Source: Nonomuraea glycinis
GTDB lineage: Bacteria; Actinomycetota; Actinomycetes; Streptosporangiales; Streptosporangiaceae
Reading direction: 5' to 3'
Length of the DNA stretch: 64,000 nucleotides
Assembly (NCBI RefSeq): GCF_014646515.1
Contig: NZ_BMNK01000001.1
Span: 1,002,085-1,066,084, forward strand
Below the pieces are notes generated by a model, which saw only the letters and a list, made by a program, of their open reading frames with translations, made no database searches and was not told the DNA's origin. Shown one piece after another: positions 16,175 through 25,323 of this stretch (positions are counted from its first letter, which is position 1; every line of letters starts with the position of its first letter). Position numbers and translations under genes: made by a program.

Positions 16175-16525
16175 TCAGGGCCGGTAGGTGCCGAAATACC
16201 AGGTGTTGCCTTCGGGGTCCGCGCAGGCGTACTCCCGCGAGCCGTAGGACTGGTCGACCAGCGGCATGGTGATCCGGGCACCGGCCGCTCTGGCACGGTC
16301 ATGGTGGGCGTCCGCGTCATCGACGGCGACGTAGACGCCCGGACCGCCGGGGGCGCCGGGCCCGATCATGATGATGTCGTCGTCGACGAGCAGCTCGGCG
16401 TGCTTGATCCGGCCCTCCTCGTCCTTGGACGTCTCGTGCACCCGGAACCCGAAGGCGCTGGTCAGGAAGTCGAGGGCGGCCTGGCAGTCCTGATAGCGCG
16501 CCAGTGCGCAAACGGTTCGTCTCAT
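16175..16525 (-). CDS. VOC/glyoxalase-like protein
   Basis: 116 residues, two beta-alpha-beta modules: ALARYQDCQAALDFLTSAFG at the start, GVYVAVDDADAHHDRARAAG in the middle and the closing REYACADPEGNTWYFGTY. This is the YcfI/PhnB-like subgroup of small VOC proteins; the reaction is not readable. It lies four bases behind the AraC gene and is probably co-transcribed with it. Confidence 0.88.
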   Translation of the reverse strand: MRRTVCALARYQDCQAALDFLTSAFGFRVHETSKDEEGRIKHAELLVDDDIIMIGPGAPGGPGVYVAVDDADAHHDRARAAGARITMPLVDQSYGSREYACADPEGNTWYFGTYRP

Positions 16526-16529
16526 GCCG

Positions 16530-17321
16530 TCAGTGTGCGCCGGGCGCGGGCCGGGGTCTTGGATATATCTGACCGGGAGTCGTGTCGCCCAGCGCTCTGA
16601 ACTCGCGGTTCATGTGCGCCTGGTCGTAGAAGCCGCACTCGGCGGCCACCTGCGCGATCGTCGCCCCGGCGCGCAGCCGGTGCGCCGCCCGCCCGAACCG
16701 GATCACCCTGGCCGCCGCCTTGGGCGTGAGCCCCACCTGGTCGTGGAAGCGGGACACCAGGTGGCGATGGCTCCAGCCGAGGGAGTCCGCCAGCGACGAC
16801 ACCCCCAGGTCGCCGCCGGCGCGCAGCAGCCGCGCCCACGCCCACCGCACCCGAGGGTCCGGCTCCGGACCGGCCAGGATGCGCTCGGTCAGCAGCCGGT
16901 CGGTCAGGGCCAGCCGGTCGGGCCACGAAGGCGTCTCGGCCAGCCGGGCCACCACCGTGCGCGCCCACGGGCCCAGCAGGTCGTCCACCGGCAGCGTCAG
17001 GTTCGCCAGGTGCCGCATCGGCACGCCGTACAGCCGCCTGGCCCCGAACGGGGTGAGGTAGACCTCCACCCCCTCGGTCGGCTCGGCCGTGCGGGTCACC
17101 GTGAAGCGGTCGGCGAGGCCGCCCGCGAACGAGGTCAGCCGCTCGCCCGCCACCTCCATGGCCGCGCCGAAGCCCAGGATGAGCACCGTGGCGGGCATCG
17201 CCGCCTGCGCGCGGGTCACCGGCGCGGCGTAACGCTCGCGGTAGGCCGTCAGCCGTGTCACGTAGGGCCGCAGCACGGGGCTGGGGTCGGCCTCGACGAT
17301 CGCCAGCCCCAGCTCGCTCAT
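16530..17321 (-). CDS. AraC-family transcriptional regulator
   Basis: 263 residues. The N-terminal half is a poorly conserved sensing domain. Residues ~165-255 hold the two HTH motifs: VSSLADSLGWSHRHLVSRFH and IAQVAAECGFYDQAHMNREF, the standard AraC DNA-binding domain. It probably regulates itself and the VOC protein behind it. The inducer is unknown. Confidence 0.9.
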   Translation of the reverse strand: MSELGLAIVEADPSPVLRPYVTRLTAYRERYAAPVTRAQAAMPATVLILGFGAAMEVAGERLTSFAGGLADRFTVTRTAEPTEGVEVYLTPFGARRLYGVPMRHLANLTLPVDDLLGPWARTVVARLAETPSWPDRLALTDRLLTERILAGPEPDPRVRWAWARLLRAGGDLGVSSLADSLGWSHRHLVSRFHDQVGLTPKAAARVIRFGRAAHRLRAGATIAQVAAECGFYDQAHMNREFRALGDTTPGQIYPRPRPAPGAH

Positions 17322-17339
17322 GCTCTGACGATACGCCGC

Positions 17340-19394
17340 CTAGAGGCCCAAGTGCTTGGCCAGGAAGGTCAGCGTGTCCGCCGACAGATCGACCGTACGG
17401 CTGATCGAACGGGCGCCGTGGCCGACCTCCGTCTCGTTGCGCAGCAGGATCGGCCGGTCGCCCGACGAGGCGTGCTGCAGCGCCGCGCACATCTTCCACG
17501 CGTGCAGCGGGTGCACCCGCGTGTCGGACCCGAAGACGGTGAACAGCGTCGCGGGATAGCTGACCGACTCCCGGACCTGGTGGTAGGGCGAGTAGGCGTG
17601 CAGCCAGCCGAACTGCTCGGGGTCCTCGGCGGTGCCGTACTCGACGTTCCAGGTGGCGCCGAGCCCGAACTTCTCATAGCGCACCATGTCGAGCAGCGGC
17701 GCCGAGCAGACCACCGCGGAGTAGAGCTCCGGGCGCTGGGTCAGCGCCGCCCCCACCAGCAGGCCGCCGTTGGAGCCGCCGGAGATGCCGAGCTGCGCGG
17801 TCGTGGTCACCCCCGTCTCGACGAGGTGGACGGCCGCGGCGTGGAAGTCGTCGAAGACGTTCTGCTTGTTGGCGAGCATGCCGGCGCGGTGCCAGTCCTC
17901 GCCCTCCTCGCCGCCGCCGCGCAGGTTGGCGATCGCGTAGACGCCGCCCGCCTCCACCCAGGCCAGGATCGACGCCGAGTAGCCGGGCGTCATCGACAGG
18001 CCGAAGCCGCCGTAGCCGTACAGGATCGTCGGGCGCGGGCCTTCGCCGTCGACCGGCGAGATGATCAGCATGCGGACGTCGGTGCCGTCCTTCGACCGGT
18101 AGACGACCTGCTCGGTGCGCACCGGCGGCACCTCCACCGCGCCGGGCGAGGCCGCCCAGAGCGTGGTCTCGCCGGTCCGGGCGTCGTAGTGCTGGATGGA
18201 CGGCGGGTTGGTGTTGTCGGTGTAGCCGAACCAGGCCTCGTGGCCGCCCTCGGGCCGCTCGGAGATGCCGCCGATGGTGCCCAGGCCGGGCGTCGGCACC
18301 TCGCCCAGGCGCTCGCCCGTCGCCAGGTCGTGCACGGTGATCTCGCTGATCGCGTGGCGGGTCCAGCCCACCAGCATGACCGGGCGCTCCAGGCCGTCGA
18401 GGATGGCGAAGTCGGACAGCACCGCCTCCTCGTCCTGTGGGATCAGGTCACGCCAGGAGTCGTGGCCGGGCTCGGCCGGGTCGGTGACGCAGACCCGGGC
18501 GCGCGGCGCGTCCCGGTCGGTGTGCACGTAGAGCCTGCCGTCGCGGCCGAACACCAGGCCGGTCTGGGCGTCCACGCCCTCTTGCACGACGCTCAGCTCC
18601 GGCCGCTCGGGCGTGGAGACCTCCAGGTCGGCGACCCACAGGTCGTTGCGCGGAGCGGTGCCCTCGCTGGCGGAGATCTGCAGCCAGCGGCCGTCACGCG
18701 AGACCGAGACGCCGTAGTAGTTGGTCATCTTCATGCCGTCGCCGAAGATCAGCACGTCGTCCTCGGTGGAGGTGCCGACGCGGTGCAGATAGACGCGGCG
18801 GTGGAACTGCCGCTCGTTCTCCGGCACCTCGGTGCTCGGCAGCCGCCGCACATAGTAGAAGGCCTCGCCGCCCGGCAGCCAGGCGATGGGGGAGTAGCGG
18901 CAGCGGTCGATCGGGCCCTCGACACGGGCTCCCGTCGCCACGTCGATGACGTAGAGGACCGACTCCTCGTCGCCGCCCACCGAGATCTGGTACGCCAGCA
19001 GGCGCCCCTCCTTGTCGGGCTGGACCGCGTCGAGCGTGGTCAGCCCGGTGGGGTCGAGCGCCATCGGGTCGACCAGCACCCGCTCGGTGCCGTCCGCGTC
19101 CACCGCGTAGTAGACGGCGTGCTCCTGCTCCGGCGTGCGCCGGCTGAAGAAGTGCCGGCCGCCGCGCCAGGCCGGAGTGCCCACCGAGCCGGACATCAGC
19201 AGCTCCGCGATCCGCGACTTGAAGCGCTGCGGCTCGCTCTCCCGCTTGAACAACTCCGCCTGCCCGAGCAGCCACTTCTCCGTCTCCGCGCCGGCCGGAT
19301 CCTCCAGCCAGCGGTAGGGGTCGGGAACGGGCGTGCCGTGCAGGATCTCGACGGTCTCCTCGCGCGGTGCGGCAGGGTAGGGCTCTCGCGTCAT
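17340..19394 (-). CDS. Prolyl oligopeptidase family serine peptidase
   Basis: 684 residues from ATG 19394. An N-terminal seven-bladed propeller (residues ~70-400) caps an alpha/beta-hydrolase domain. The nucleophile is in GGSNGGLL, the catalytic Asp in [11 protein letters not shown] and the His in EVGHGARS. There is no signal peptide, so it is cytoplasmic. The enzyme cleaves short peptides after proline. Length matches family S9A. Confidence 0.93.
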   Translation of the reverse strand: MTREPYPAAPREETVEILHGTPVPDPYRWLEDPAGAETEKWLLGQAELFKRESEPQRFKSRIAELLMSGSVGTPAWRGGRHFFSRRTPEQEHAVYYAVDADGTERVLVDPMALDPTGLTTLDAVQPDKEGRLLAYQISVGGDEESVLYVIDVATGARVEGPIDRCRYSPIAWLPGGEAFYYVRRLPSTEVPENERQFHRRVYLHRVGTSTEDDVLIFGDGMKMTNYYGVSVSRDGRWLQISASEGTAPRNDLWVADLEVSTPERPELSVVQEGVDAQTGLVFGRDGRLYVHTDRDAPRARVCVTDPAEPGHDSWRDLIPQDEEAVLSDFAILDGLERPVMLVGWTRHAISEITVHDLATGERLGEVPTPGLGTIGGISERPEGGHEAWFGYTDNTNPPSIQHYDARTGETTLWAASPGAVEVPPVRTEQVVYRSKDGTDVRMLIISPVDGEGPRPTILYGYGGFGLSMTPGYSASILAWVEAGGVYAIANLRGGGEEGEDWHRAGMLANKQNVFDDFHAAAVHLVETGVTTTAQLGISGGSNGGLLVGAALTQRPELYSAVVCSAPLLDMVRYEKFGLGATWNVEYGTAEDPEQFGWLHAYSPYHQVRESVSYPATLFTVFGSDTRVHPLHAWKMCAALQHASSGDRPILLRNETEVGHGARSISRTVDLSADTLTFLAKHLGL

Positions 19395-19631
19395 GCTTCG
19401 AACCCTACGGCAAGCGCGATGCCGGGAGGATGGCGTAAAGGCCTGGTGATGCGGGAATAAAACGTACCGTGCGTCCCTCTGGTCATTCCGGCTGGAGGTT
19501 AAGGGGTGGCGGGGACCACGCGGGAAACGCCAGACTTGCAGACAGGACGGTGCCGTGGTGACCATCCGCTGGGCCGTCCGGCGGAGGTCCACGTGACGCA
19601 AGCGTTGATGCCCCAGGAGGGGCGAATAGCC

Positions 19632-19653
19632 GGGACATGCCGCGGCATGTCCC
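19632..19653. promoter_or_regulatory. Perfect 22-bp palindrome upstream of the HNH gene
   Basis: GGGACATGCCG (19632-19642) is followed immediately by its exact complement CGGCATGTCCC (19643-19653) with no spacer, 31 bases before the HNH start. It could be an operator for a dimeric repressor or a transcript hairpin. It sits in the otherwise empty 290-base space between the peptidase and HNH genes. Confidence 0.6.
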
Positions 19654-19684
19654 CCTTCATACGCCCGCAGCGGGAAGAGGCCCG

Positions 19685-20194
19685 ATGATGCGCCAAGTCC
19701 TGCTGCTGAATGCCACCTACGAGCCACTCACCACGCTCTCGCTGCACCGCGCCATCGTGCTGGTGCTGCGGGAGAAGGCCGACGTCGTGCACCGCGACGG
19801 CCGGGGCGCCGTGCTGCGCTCCGCCTCCTGCACGCTCGACGTCCCGTCGGTGATCCGGCTCCGCCGATACGTCCGCATCCCCTACCGATCGCGCATTCCC
19901 CTGACCAGGGCCGCTCTCATGCGGCGCGACGACTACCGCTGCGCCTACTGCGGCCAGCGGGCCGAGACCATCGACCATGTCATTCCTCGCTCCAGGGGTG
20001 GCACCCACACGTGGGAGAACTGCGTCGCCTCGTGCACGCCGTGCAACCACCGCAAGGCCGACAAATACCTTGAGGAGCTGGGGTGGTCGCTCCGCGTCGC
20101 CCCGGCGGTGCCACGGGGCGCTCACTGGCGGCTCATCGGCGCGTCTCTCGTCGGTGACCCGCAATGGGCGCCCTACCTCGAACCGGCGGCCTGA
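19685..20194 (+). CDS. HNH endonuclease
   Basis: 169 residues from ATG 19685, preceded by GGAAGAGG. The HNH core is CAYCGQRAETIDHVIPRSRG, then THTWENCVASCTPCNHRKAD, with two Cys pairs holding zinc and the D-H, N and H residues in place. The N-terminal part (QVLLLNATYEPLTTLSLHRA) is the conserved domain of a widespread actinobacterial HNH protein found as a single housekeeping-like copy. The target is unknown; no methylase or mobile context is seen. Confidence 0.9.
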   Translation: MMRQVLLLNATYEPLTTLSLHRAIVLVLREKADVVHRDGRGAVLRSASCTLDVPSVIRLRRYVRIPYRSRIPLTRAALMRRDDYRCAYCGQRAETIDHVIPRSRGGTHTWENCVASCTPCNHRKADKYLEELGWSLRVAPAVPRGAHWRLIGASLVGDPQWAPYLEPAA

Positions 20195-20230
20195 AAGCGA
20201 TCCGCGAACCGGCGGCCCGAAAGTGATCCG

Positions 20231-20315
20231 CGGCCCGGTCCCCTGCCCGGGGGCCGGGCCCTTCTCGCTCTCCCTCCGGCTCGGTCCCCTGTCCGGGGCC
20301 GGGCTTTTCTCACTT
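20231..20315 (+). terminator. Duplicated terminator hairpins after HNH
   Basis: A GGCCCGG..CCCC/GGGG..CCGGGCC hairpin (20232-20260) followed by a pyrimidine tract is repeated about 49 bases later as GCTCGG..CCCC/GGGG..CCGGGC with GCTTTTCTC behind it (20279-20315). The second has a T-run and looks like a classical intrinsic terminator. The unit seems to have duplicated as a whole. Confidence 0.7.
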
Positions 20316-20350
20316 TCCCTCCGGCGCGGTCGCCTGGCAGGATCTGCCGC

Positions 20351-21154
20351 ATGTGGACCTTCACCACGGACGCCGAGGAGTTCGCCAGGGCCGCCGAGCC
20401 CTTCCTGCTGACCGATCCGGTGAGCAACACGGTGCCGCTCACCGTCCTGGCCGGGCTGCGCGCCGGCCTCCCCGCCCAGGACGCCTACTTCGGCTGGTGG
20501 ACCGACGGCGGCCAGGTGCGCGGCGCCGCGTTCCGCACCCCTCCCCGTCCCGTGGGGCTCGCCCGCATGCCGGTCCGCGCCGTCGCCGAGCTCGTACGGG
20601 CGCTGAAGGGCGACATTCCCGAGGTCGTGGGCCCGCGCGAGCTGACCGACGAGGTGGCGCGGGCGCTCGGCCGCTCCGGTCACGTGCTCCCCGAGCGCCT
20701 CTACCGGCTCGGCACGCTCACCGTCCCCGACGTGCCCGGCCGCGGCCGGCCCGCCGTCGAGGCCGACCTGCCCCTGCTGGTGAGCTGGATGTACGCCTTC
20801 TTCGCCGAGGTCAAGCTGGGCGCGGGCGAGGACGTGCCCGAGCGGACCAGGCAGCGGCTGTCCCTGGGCGAGCTGTTCGTGTGGGAGTCCGGCGGTGTGC
20901 CCGTGTCGTTCGCCGCCCTGTCGCCGGCTGCGGGCGGAGTCTGCCGGATCGGCCCGGTCTACACACCGCCGGAGCAGCGCAGGAGAGGCCATGGCGCCGC
21001 TGTGACCGCCTACACCAGCCAGGTGGGGCTGGCCGAGCGCTGCGACGAGGTCGTGCTCTTCACCGATCTGGGCAACCCGACGAGCAACGCCGTCTACCGG
21101 TCGATCGGCTACGAGCCGGTGTCCGACTACGCCCAGGTGACCTTCTACCGGTGA
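20351..21154 (+). CDS. GNAT family N-acetyltransferase
   Basis: 267 residues. The N-terminal ~125 residues are a GNAT-like degenerate half. The C-terminal half has the active fold: VCRIGPVYTPPEQRRRGHGA with the RRGHG acetyl-CoA loop and NAVYRSIGYEPVSDYAQ at the end. The substrate is unknown. It is followed 18 bases later by the FmdB-like gene. Confidence 0.88.
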   Translation: MWTFTTDAEEFARAAEPFLLTDPVSNTVPLTVLAGLRAGLPAQDAYFGWWTDGGQVRGAAFRTPPRPVGLARMPVRAVAELVRALKGDIPEVVGPRELTDEVARALGRSGHVLPERLYRLGTLTVPDVPGRGRPAVEADLPLLVSWMYAFFAEVKLGAGEDVPERTRQRLSLGELFVWESGGVPVSFAALSPAAGGVCRIGPVYTPPEQRRRGHGAAVTAYTSQVGLAERCDEVVLFTDLGNPTSNAVYRSIGYEPVSDYAQVTFYR

Positions 21155-21172
21155 CGGCCGTACTCTTGGCGT

Positions 21173-21385
21173 ATGCCGCGATACGACTACCGCTGCCGCG
21201 CCTGCGGCTCCACGTTCGAGCTGTCCCGTCCCATGTCGGCGTCGAGCGACCCGGCCCCCTGCCCTGAGGGCCACGACGACACGGTCAAGCTGCTGTCCAC
21301 CGTCGCCATGACCGGCTCCGCCGCCGCCCCCCGCACGAGCGGCGGCGGTGGGGGCGGCTGCTGTGGCGGCGGCTGCTGCGGCTGA
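21173..21385 (+). CDS. FmdB-family zinc-ribbon protein
   Basis: 70 residues. The start MPRYDYRCRACGSTFELSRP is the FmdB signature, with a first Cys pair (CRAC) and a second ligand set around CPEGH. The C-terminus is a Gly/Cys run (GGGGGGCCGGGCCG), typical of actinobacterial members. The exact role is unknown; members are thought to be small regulatory or metal-handling proteins. Confidence 0.9.
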   Translation: MPRYDYRCRACGSTFELSRPMSASSDPAPCPEGHDDTVKLLSTVAMTGSAAAPRTSGGGGGGCCGGGCCG

Positions 21386-21411
21386 GCACCCTGCGGAGCG
21401 GCCCGTACGGC

Positions 21412-21596
21412 CGGCGGGGCGATTCGCTCCGCGTTGGTCCGCGTGTATGCCCGGTGGGGTGGCTCGCTCCGCCGTTAGTCTGCGTGTCCGGCAGGCGGGG
21501 CGATTCGCTCCGCCGTTGGTCTGCGTGTCCGGCCGCGGGGCGATTCGCTCTGCCGTTGGTCCACGCGTACGCCCGATGAGGCGGCTCGATTCGCCG
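21412..21596. repeat. Five ~40-bp tandem repeats between convergent genes
   Basis: The core GATTCGCTCCGCCGTTGGTC recurs at 21421, 21461, 21502, 21542 and, degenerate, 21582. The array fills the whole gap between the FmdB and serine hydrolase stops; its last copy runs into the hydrolase 3' end. Copies are contiguous, so this is not CRISPR. Confidence 0.85.
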
Positions 21597-22529
21597 TCAG
21601 GTGTTCTGGCGGGTGAAAGCCTGTACGGCCAGCCGGGCCACTTCCTCCACCGTGGCGATGCCGGTGCTCATGTCCGGGCTGCGCTCTGACAGCACCGCCA
21701 TCAGCAGCTCGTGCCCGCCGACGGTGAGCCGGCCCAGGCTGTTGACGGTCCACCGGCCGTCGTGCGCCTCGGCGGGCAGCCAGCCGTTCTTCACCGCCAC
21801 TCGCTCGCCCACCGAGCCCACGCCCCACGCCTGTGCGGGGGCGACCGTGGTCATCAGGCCGAGCGCGTAGCGGCGGTTGGCCGCCGACACCGGCCCGTCC
21901 GGGGCGGTGAGCCGCTCCAGCACCATGACCTGGTCCGACGGGTGGCTGGGCGTCGCCCCCCAATACAGGCCAGGTCCCGGCCGGGTGTGCCGCACGCCGA
22001 GCCGCCCCAGCACCTCGGAGAGCCCGCGCCGGCCGCCGATCGTCAGGTAGAGCTCGTGCGCGCAGTCGTTGTCGCTGTAACGGATCATCCGTGCGGCCAG
22101 CGTGCGCTCGTAGCCGTCCAGCCGGCGTCCCTCCTGCTGGGTGCGCAGCAGCAGCGCCAGCAGGATGTCCACCTTCGCCACGCTGGCCAGCATGAACGGC
22201 TCCCGCTCGGTGGGGAAGGCGTACCCGGTGGCGGTGGTCCTGTCGTAGACGGCCACCGCCGCGCGGCCCGGCCGGGTGGCCAGATAGCGCTCCAGCGCCC
22301 GATCCAGCCGGCGCCGCCGCTCAACGGGCAGCACCCGCTTCTCCGGCCTCGTGGCCGCCTCGGCGCCCGGCGGCCCCAGCTTCGTGGAAGCCCCGGGCCA
22401 AGGTCCGGGCAGTTCCCGCGCGACCAGGTCACTCACGGATGGTGGCCCGGCCGGGGGAAGCGCCGCAACCGCACAGCCCGACGAGGCGACCAGCAGGACG
22501 CCGATGAGCCAGATACGCCGAACACGCAT
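21597..22529 (-). CDS. Secreted class A beta-lactamase-like serine hydrolase (lipoprotein)
   Basis: 310 residues from ATG 22529. A signal peptide with lipobox-like ASSGC (Cys19) suggests a lipid-anchored exported protein. The active-site motifs are in order: SVAK (S116-K119), YSDN (S152-N154) and KNGW (K247-G249). KNG in place of KTG and the loop around PSHPSDQ are more typical of actinobacterial D,D-peptidase/beta-lactamase relatives than of clinical enzymes. It may hydrolyse beta-lactams weakly or act on cell-wall peptides. Confidence 0.8.
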   Translation of the reverse strand: MRVRRIWLIGVLLVASSGCAVAALPPAGPPSVSDLVARELPGPWPGASTKLGPPGAEAATRPEKRVLPVERRRRLDRALERYLATRPGRAAVAVYDRTTATGYAFPTEREPFMLASVAKVDILLALLLRTQQEGRRLDGYERTLAARMIRYSDNDCAHELYLTIGGRRGLSEVLGRLGVRHTRPGPGLYWGATPSHPSDQVMVLERLTAPDGPVSAANRRYALGLMTTVAPAQAWGVGSVGERVAVKNGWLPAEAHDGRWTVNSLGRLTVGGHELLMAVLSERSPDMSTGIATVEEVARLAVQAFTRQNT

Positions 22530-22719
22530 GCCCGCGAGCCTGGCAGCCGCCATCCCAAAGCCCGGGGGCACGAAGAGTCAAGCACCGGCCACTTTTCCGC
22601 GCCGGTTCTACCTGGCTTGCGCGAGTCCCCCGAGCCTCTACCGCTCGTTGCGTGTCGGCCGGGCCCACACTTGCGCGGTCAGCCTCTGCCCGCGCGGTTC
22701 GACCGCGCCGACGGGGGCC

Positions 22720-22748
22720 GTGTCCCCTCCCGGGCAGGGAGGGGACAC
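22720..22748 (-). terminator. Strong hairpin terminator after the WYL gene
   Basis: GTGTCCCCTCCC (22720-22731) pairs perfectly with GGGAGGGGACAC (22737-22748) across a five-base loop, 13 bases past the WYL stop. There is no T-run, which is usual in actinobacteria. Confidence 0.75.
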
Positions 22749-22761
22749 GTGTGCCGAACGG

Positions 22762-23259
22762 TCAGGCGACGGCCCTGGTGCGCTTGCGGCGCTGGAAGGG
22801 GAGGAAGCGGTCGGCCAGGTGCGGCCGGGACGGGGTCAGAGTGGGCTCGACCGCCAGGATCCGGTCGAACCGGAAGGCCCTGATCGCGCGGCGCGTCCGG
22901 CACACGCCGACCAGATACCAGTATTCGCGGTGGACCAGGCAGGTGACCGGCTCCACCTGCCGGCTGCTGACGTTTCCGGCGGCGTCACGGTAGTGGAGGC
23001 GGATCATCATGCGGCTGGTGATGGCGTCGGCGATGAGCCGCGCCCGGGAGGCCACGTCGACCGGCAGCGGCTCGGTGAGCGTGGTCAGCGTGGCGGCGAT
23101 GACGTCGTCGTCGAGGTCCAGATGGTCGAAGACGTGCTGCAGGCCGCGCCTGGCGGTGACGGCCTGGGGGCCCGACCCCAGATGAGCGAGGGACAGGGCG
23201 AGGGCGGCGATCTCGGCGGTCGTCAGCGGGCGGGTCTGGGGCTTCACGACTGTAGCCAT
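22762..23259 (-). CDS. Stand-alone WYL-domain protein
   Basis: 165 residues. The C-terminal ~85 residues are a WYL domain: MMIRLHYRDAAGNVSSRQVE, then YWYLVGVCRTRRAIRAFRFD. The N-terminal 75 residues are helical but do not show the HTH found in full WYL regulators (~320 residues). WYL domains bind nucleic acid or nucleotide ligands and regulate transcription. This short form may act with a partner or be a trimmed regulator. Confidence 0.75.
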   Translation of the reverse strand: MATVVKPQTRPLTTAEIAALALSLAHLGSGPQAVTARRGLQHVFDHLDLDDDVIAATLTTLTEPLPVDVASRARLIADAITSRMMIRLHYRDAAGNVSSRQVEPVTCLVHREYWYLVGVCRTRRAIRAFRFDRILAVEPTLTPSRPHLADRFLPFQRRKRTRAVA

Positions 23260-23351
23260 ACCCCAAGAATACGTAAGGCCACCGACATTTTTCGAATACC
23301 TGTACGGCAGGCGACACGGTCATCGCCTGCCGGACAGGTTCGTACAGCCGG

Positions 23352-25190
23352 TCAGTGAGACAGCTGCGACAGGTCGCGCGACGCGCCCGTGGAGGCCGAC
23401 GTCGTCATGGCCGCGTAAGCCTGCAGCGCGGCGCTCACTTGCCGGTCACGGTCGCGCGGCCGGTAGCGGCCCAGGTCGGCCAGCAGGCGCTCGCGTCGCG
23501 CGGCCAGCTCGGCCTCAGGGACGCGCAGCTCCAGCTTGCGGCCGGGGATGTCGATCTCGATGAGGTCGCCATCCTCGACCAGCGCGATCGTCCCGCCCTC
23601 GGCGGCCTCGGGGGAGGCGTGCCCGATCGACAGGCCGGACGTGCCGCCCGAGAAGCGGCCGTCGGTGACCAGCGCGCACGCCTTGCCGAGACCCCTGCCC
23701 TTGAGGAACGAGGTCGGGTAGAGCATCTCCTGCATGCCGGGTCCGCCCTTGGGGCCCTCGTAGCGGATGACCACCACGTCGCCCTCCTTGACCTTGTCCC
23801 CGAGGATGCCCTCGACCGCCTGGTCCTGCGACTCGAACACCACCGCGGGCCCGGTGAACTTCCAGATCGACTCGTCGACCCCGGCGGTCTTCACCACAGC
23901 GCCGTCGCGCGCGATGTTGCCGTAGAGGACGGCCAGGCCGCCGTCGACGGTGTAGGCGTGCTCCAGGTCGCGCACGCACCCGTCGGCCCGGTCGAGGTCG
24001 AGGTCGTCCCAGCGGTTGTCCTGGGAGTAGGGCTTGACCGTGCGGACGTTGCCCGGCGCCGCGTGCCACAGCTCGACCGCCTCCGGCAGCACCGTGGGCG
24101 ACTGCGGGTCCCAGGCGGCGATCATGTCACCGAGACTGCCGCCGTTGACGGTCGGCACGTCGCTGTGCAGCAGCCCGGCGCGGTCGAGCTCGCCCAGGAT
24201 GGCGGGGATGCCGCCGGCCCGGTGGACGTCCTCGACGTGGTACTTGCTGCTGGCCGGGGCCACCTTGCACAGGCACGGCACCCGCATCGAGATCTCGTTG
24301 ATCTCCTTCAGCCCGAAGTCGACCTCCGCCTCGCGGGCCGCGGCCAGGATGTGCAGGATCGTGTTGGTGGAGCCGCCCATCGCCACGTCGAGCGTCATGG
24401 CGTTCTCGAACGCCTCGCTGGTGGCGATCGAGCGCGGCAGCACCGACTCGTCGTCCTCTTCGTAGTAGCGGCGGGTGATCTCCACGAGCTGACGGCCGGC
24501 GTCCTCGAACAGCTTCTTACGCGACTTGTGCGTGGCCAGGATCGTGCCGTTGCCCGGCAGCGCCAGGCCGATCGCCTCGGCCAGGCAGTTCATGGAGTTG
24601 GCGGTGAACATGCCCGAGCACGAGCCGCAGGTGGGGCAGGCGTTCTCCTCCATCTCCAGCAGGTCGGCGTCGGACACGGACTCGTCGGCCGCGGCGATCA
24701 TCGGGTCGATCAGGTCGAGCTTGCGGCCCGGGGTCTTGCCGGCCTCCATCGGGCCGCCGGAGACGAAGACCGTGGGGATGTTGAGCCGGAAGGCGGCCAG
24801 CAGCATGCCCGGCGTGATCTTGTCGCAGTTGGAGACGCAGATCATCGCGTCGGCGCAGTGCGCGTTGACCATGTACTCGACCGCGTCGGCGATCAGCTCG
24901 CGCGACGGCAGGGAGTAGAGCATGCCGCCGTGGCCCATGGCGATGCCGTCGTCCACGGCGATCGTGTTGAACTCGCGGGGGATCGCCCCCGCCTCGCGGA
25001 TCGCCCCCGCCACCACGTCGCCCACCTCGCGCAGATGCACGTGACCGGGGACGAACTGGGTGAAGCTGTTGGCCACCGCGATAATGGGCTTGCCGAAGTC
25101 GCCGCCCGCTACGCCGGTCGCCCGGAGCAGGGCCCGGGCGCCGACCATGTTCCTGCCGTGGGTGACCGTACGTGACCTGAGGGCGGGCAT
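23352..25190 (-). CDS. ilvD: Dihydroxy-acid dehydratase
   Basis: 612 residues from ATG 25190 (GGGAGA just upstream; ATG 25202 is an alternative four codons earlier). Family motifs are complete: [32 protein letters not shown] and the cluster-binding [19 protein letters not shown]. It dehydrates 2,3-dihydroxy-isovalerate and 2,3-dihydroxy-3-methylvalerate in valine/isoleucine synthesis. No other ilv gene is adjacent. Confidence 0.97.
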   Translation of the reverse strand: MPALRSRTVTHGRNMVGARALLRATGVAGGDFGKPIIAVANSFTQFVPGHVHLREVGDVVAGAIREAGAIPREFNTIAVDDGIAMGHGGMLYSLPSRELIADAVEYMVNAHCADAMICVSNCDKITPGMLLAAFRLNIPTVFVSGGPMEAGKTPGRKLDLIDPMIAAADESVSDADLLEMEENACPTCGSCSGMFTANSMNCLAEAIGLALPGNGTILATHKSRKKLFEDAGRQLVEITRRYYEEDDESVLPRSIATSEAFENAMTLDVAMGGSTNTILHILAAAREAEVDFGLKEINEISMRVPCLCKVAPASSKYHVEDVHRAGGIPAILGELDRAGLLHSDVPTVNGGSLGDMIAAWDPQSPTVLPEAVELWHAAPGNVRTVKPYSQDNRWDDLDLDRADGCVRDLEHAYTVDGGLAVLYGNIARDGAVVKTAGVDESIWKFTGPAVVFESQDQAVEGILGDKVKEGDVVVIRYEGPKGGPGMQEMLYPTSFLKGRGLGKACALVTDGRFSGGTSGLSIGHASPEAAEGGTIALVEDGDLIEIDIPGRKLELRVPEAELAARRERLLADLGRYRPRDRDRQVSAALQAYAAMTTSASTGASRDLSQLSH

Positions 25191-25277
25191 GATTTCTCCC
25201 ATCGCTAGCGTCTACACATGGTACGGCCCCTCGCCCGGTAGCTGAGACGCGTGTCCACAGCCCGGACAACAAGGCCG

Positions 25278-25304
25278 GGGTCCGTGCCGGAACGGCACGG
25301 ACCC
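25278..25304 (-). terminator. Hairpin terminator after the NERD gene
   Basis: GGGTCCGTGCC (25278-25288) pairs exactly with GGCACGGACCC (25294-25304) over a five-base loop, about 20 bases past the NERD stop. Confidence 0.75.
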
Positions 25305-25323
25305 GACGCGAGCGGCCCTCGCC

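Noticed and set aside
16524..19460. 978-codon plus-strand open frame
   Set aside because: It lies antisense to the AraC and prolyl oligopeptidase genes, has Arg/Gly/His-rich composition without any domain, and is a typical high-GC shadow frame.
19506..19688. 60-codon plus-strand ORF before HNH
   Set aside because: It covers the palindrome and the HNH ribosome binding site and has no protein-like composition.
23355..25175. 606-codon plus-strand open frame
   Set aside because: It is the antisense of ilvD, whose motifs are complete on the minus strand.
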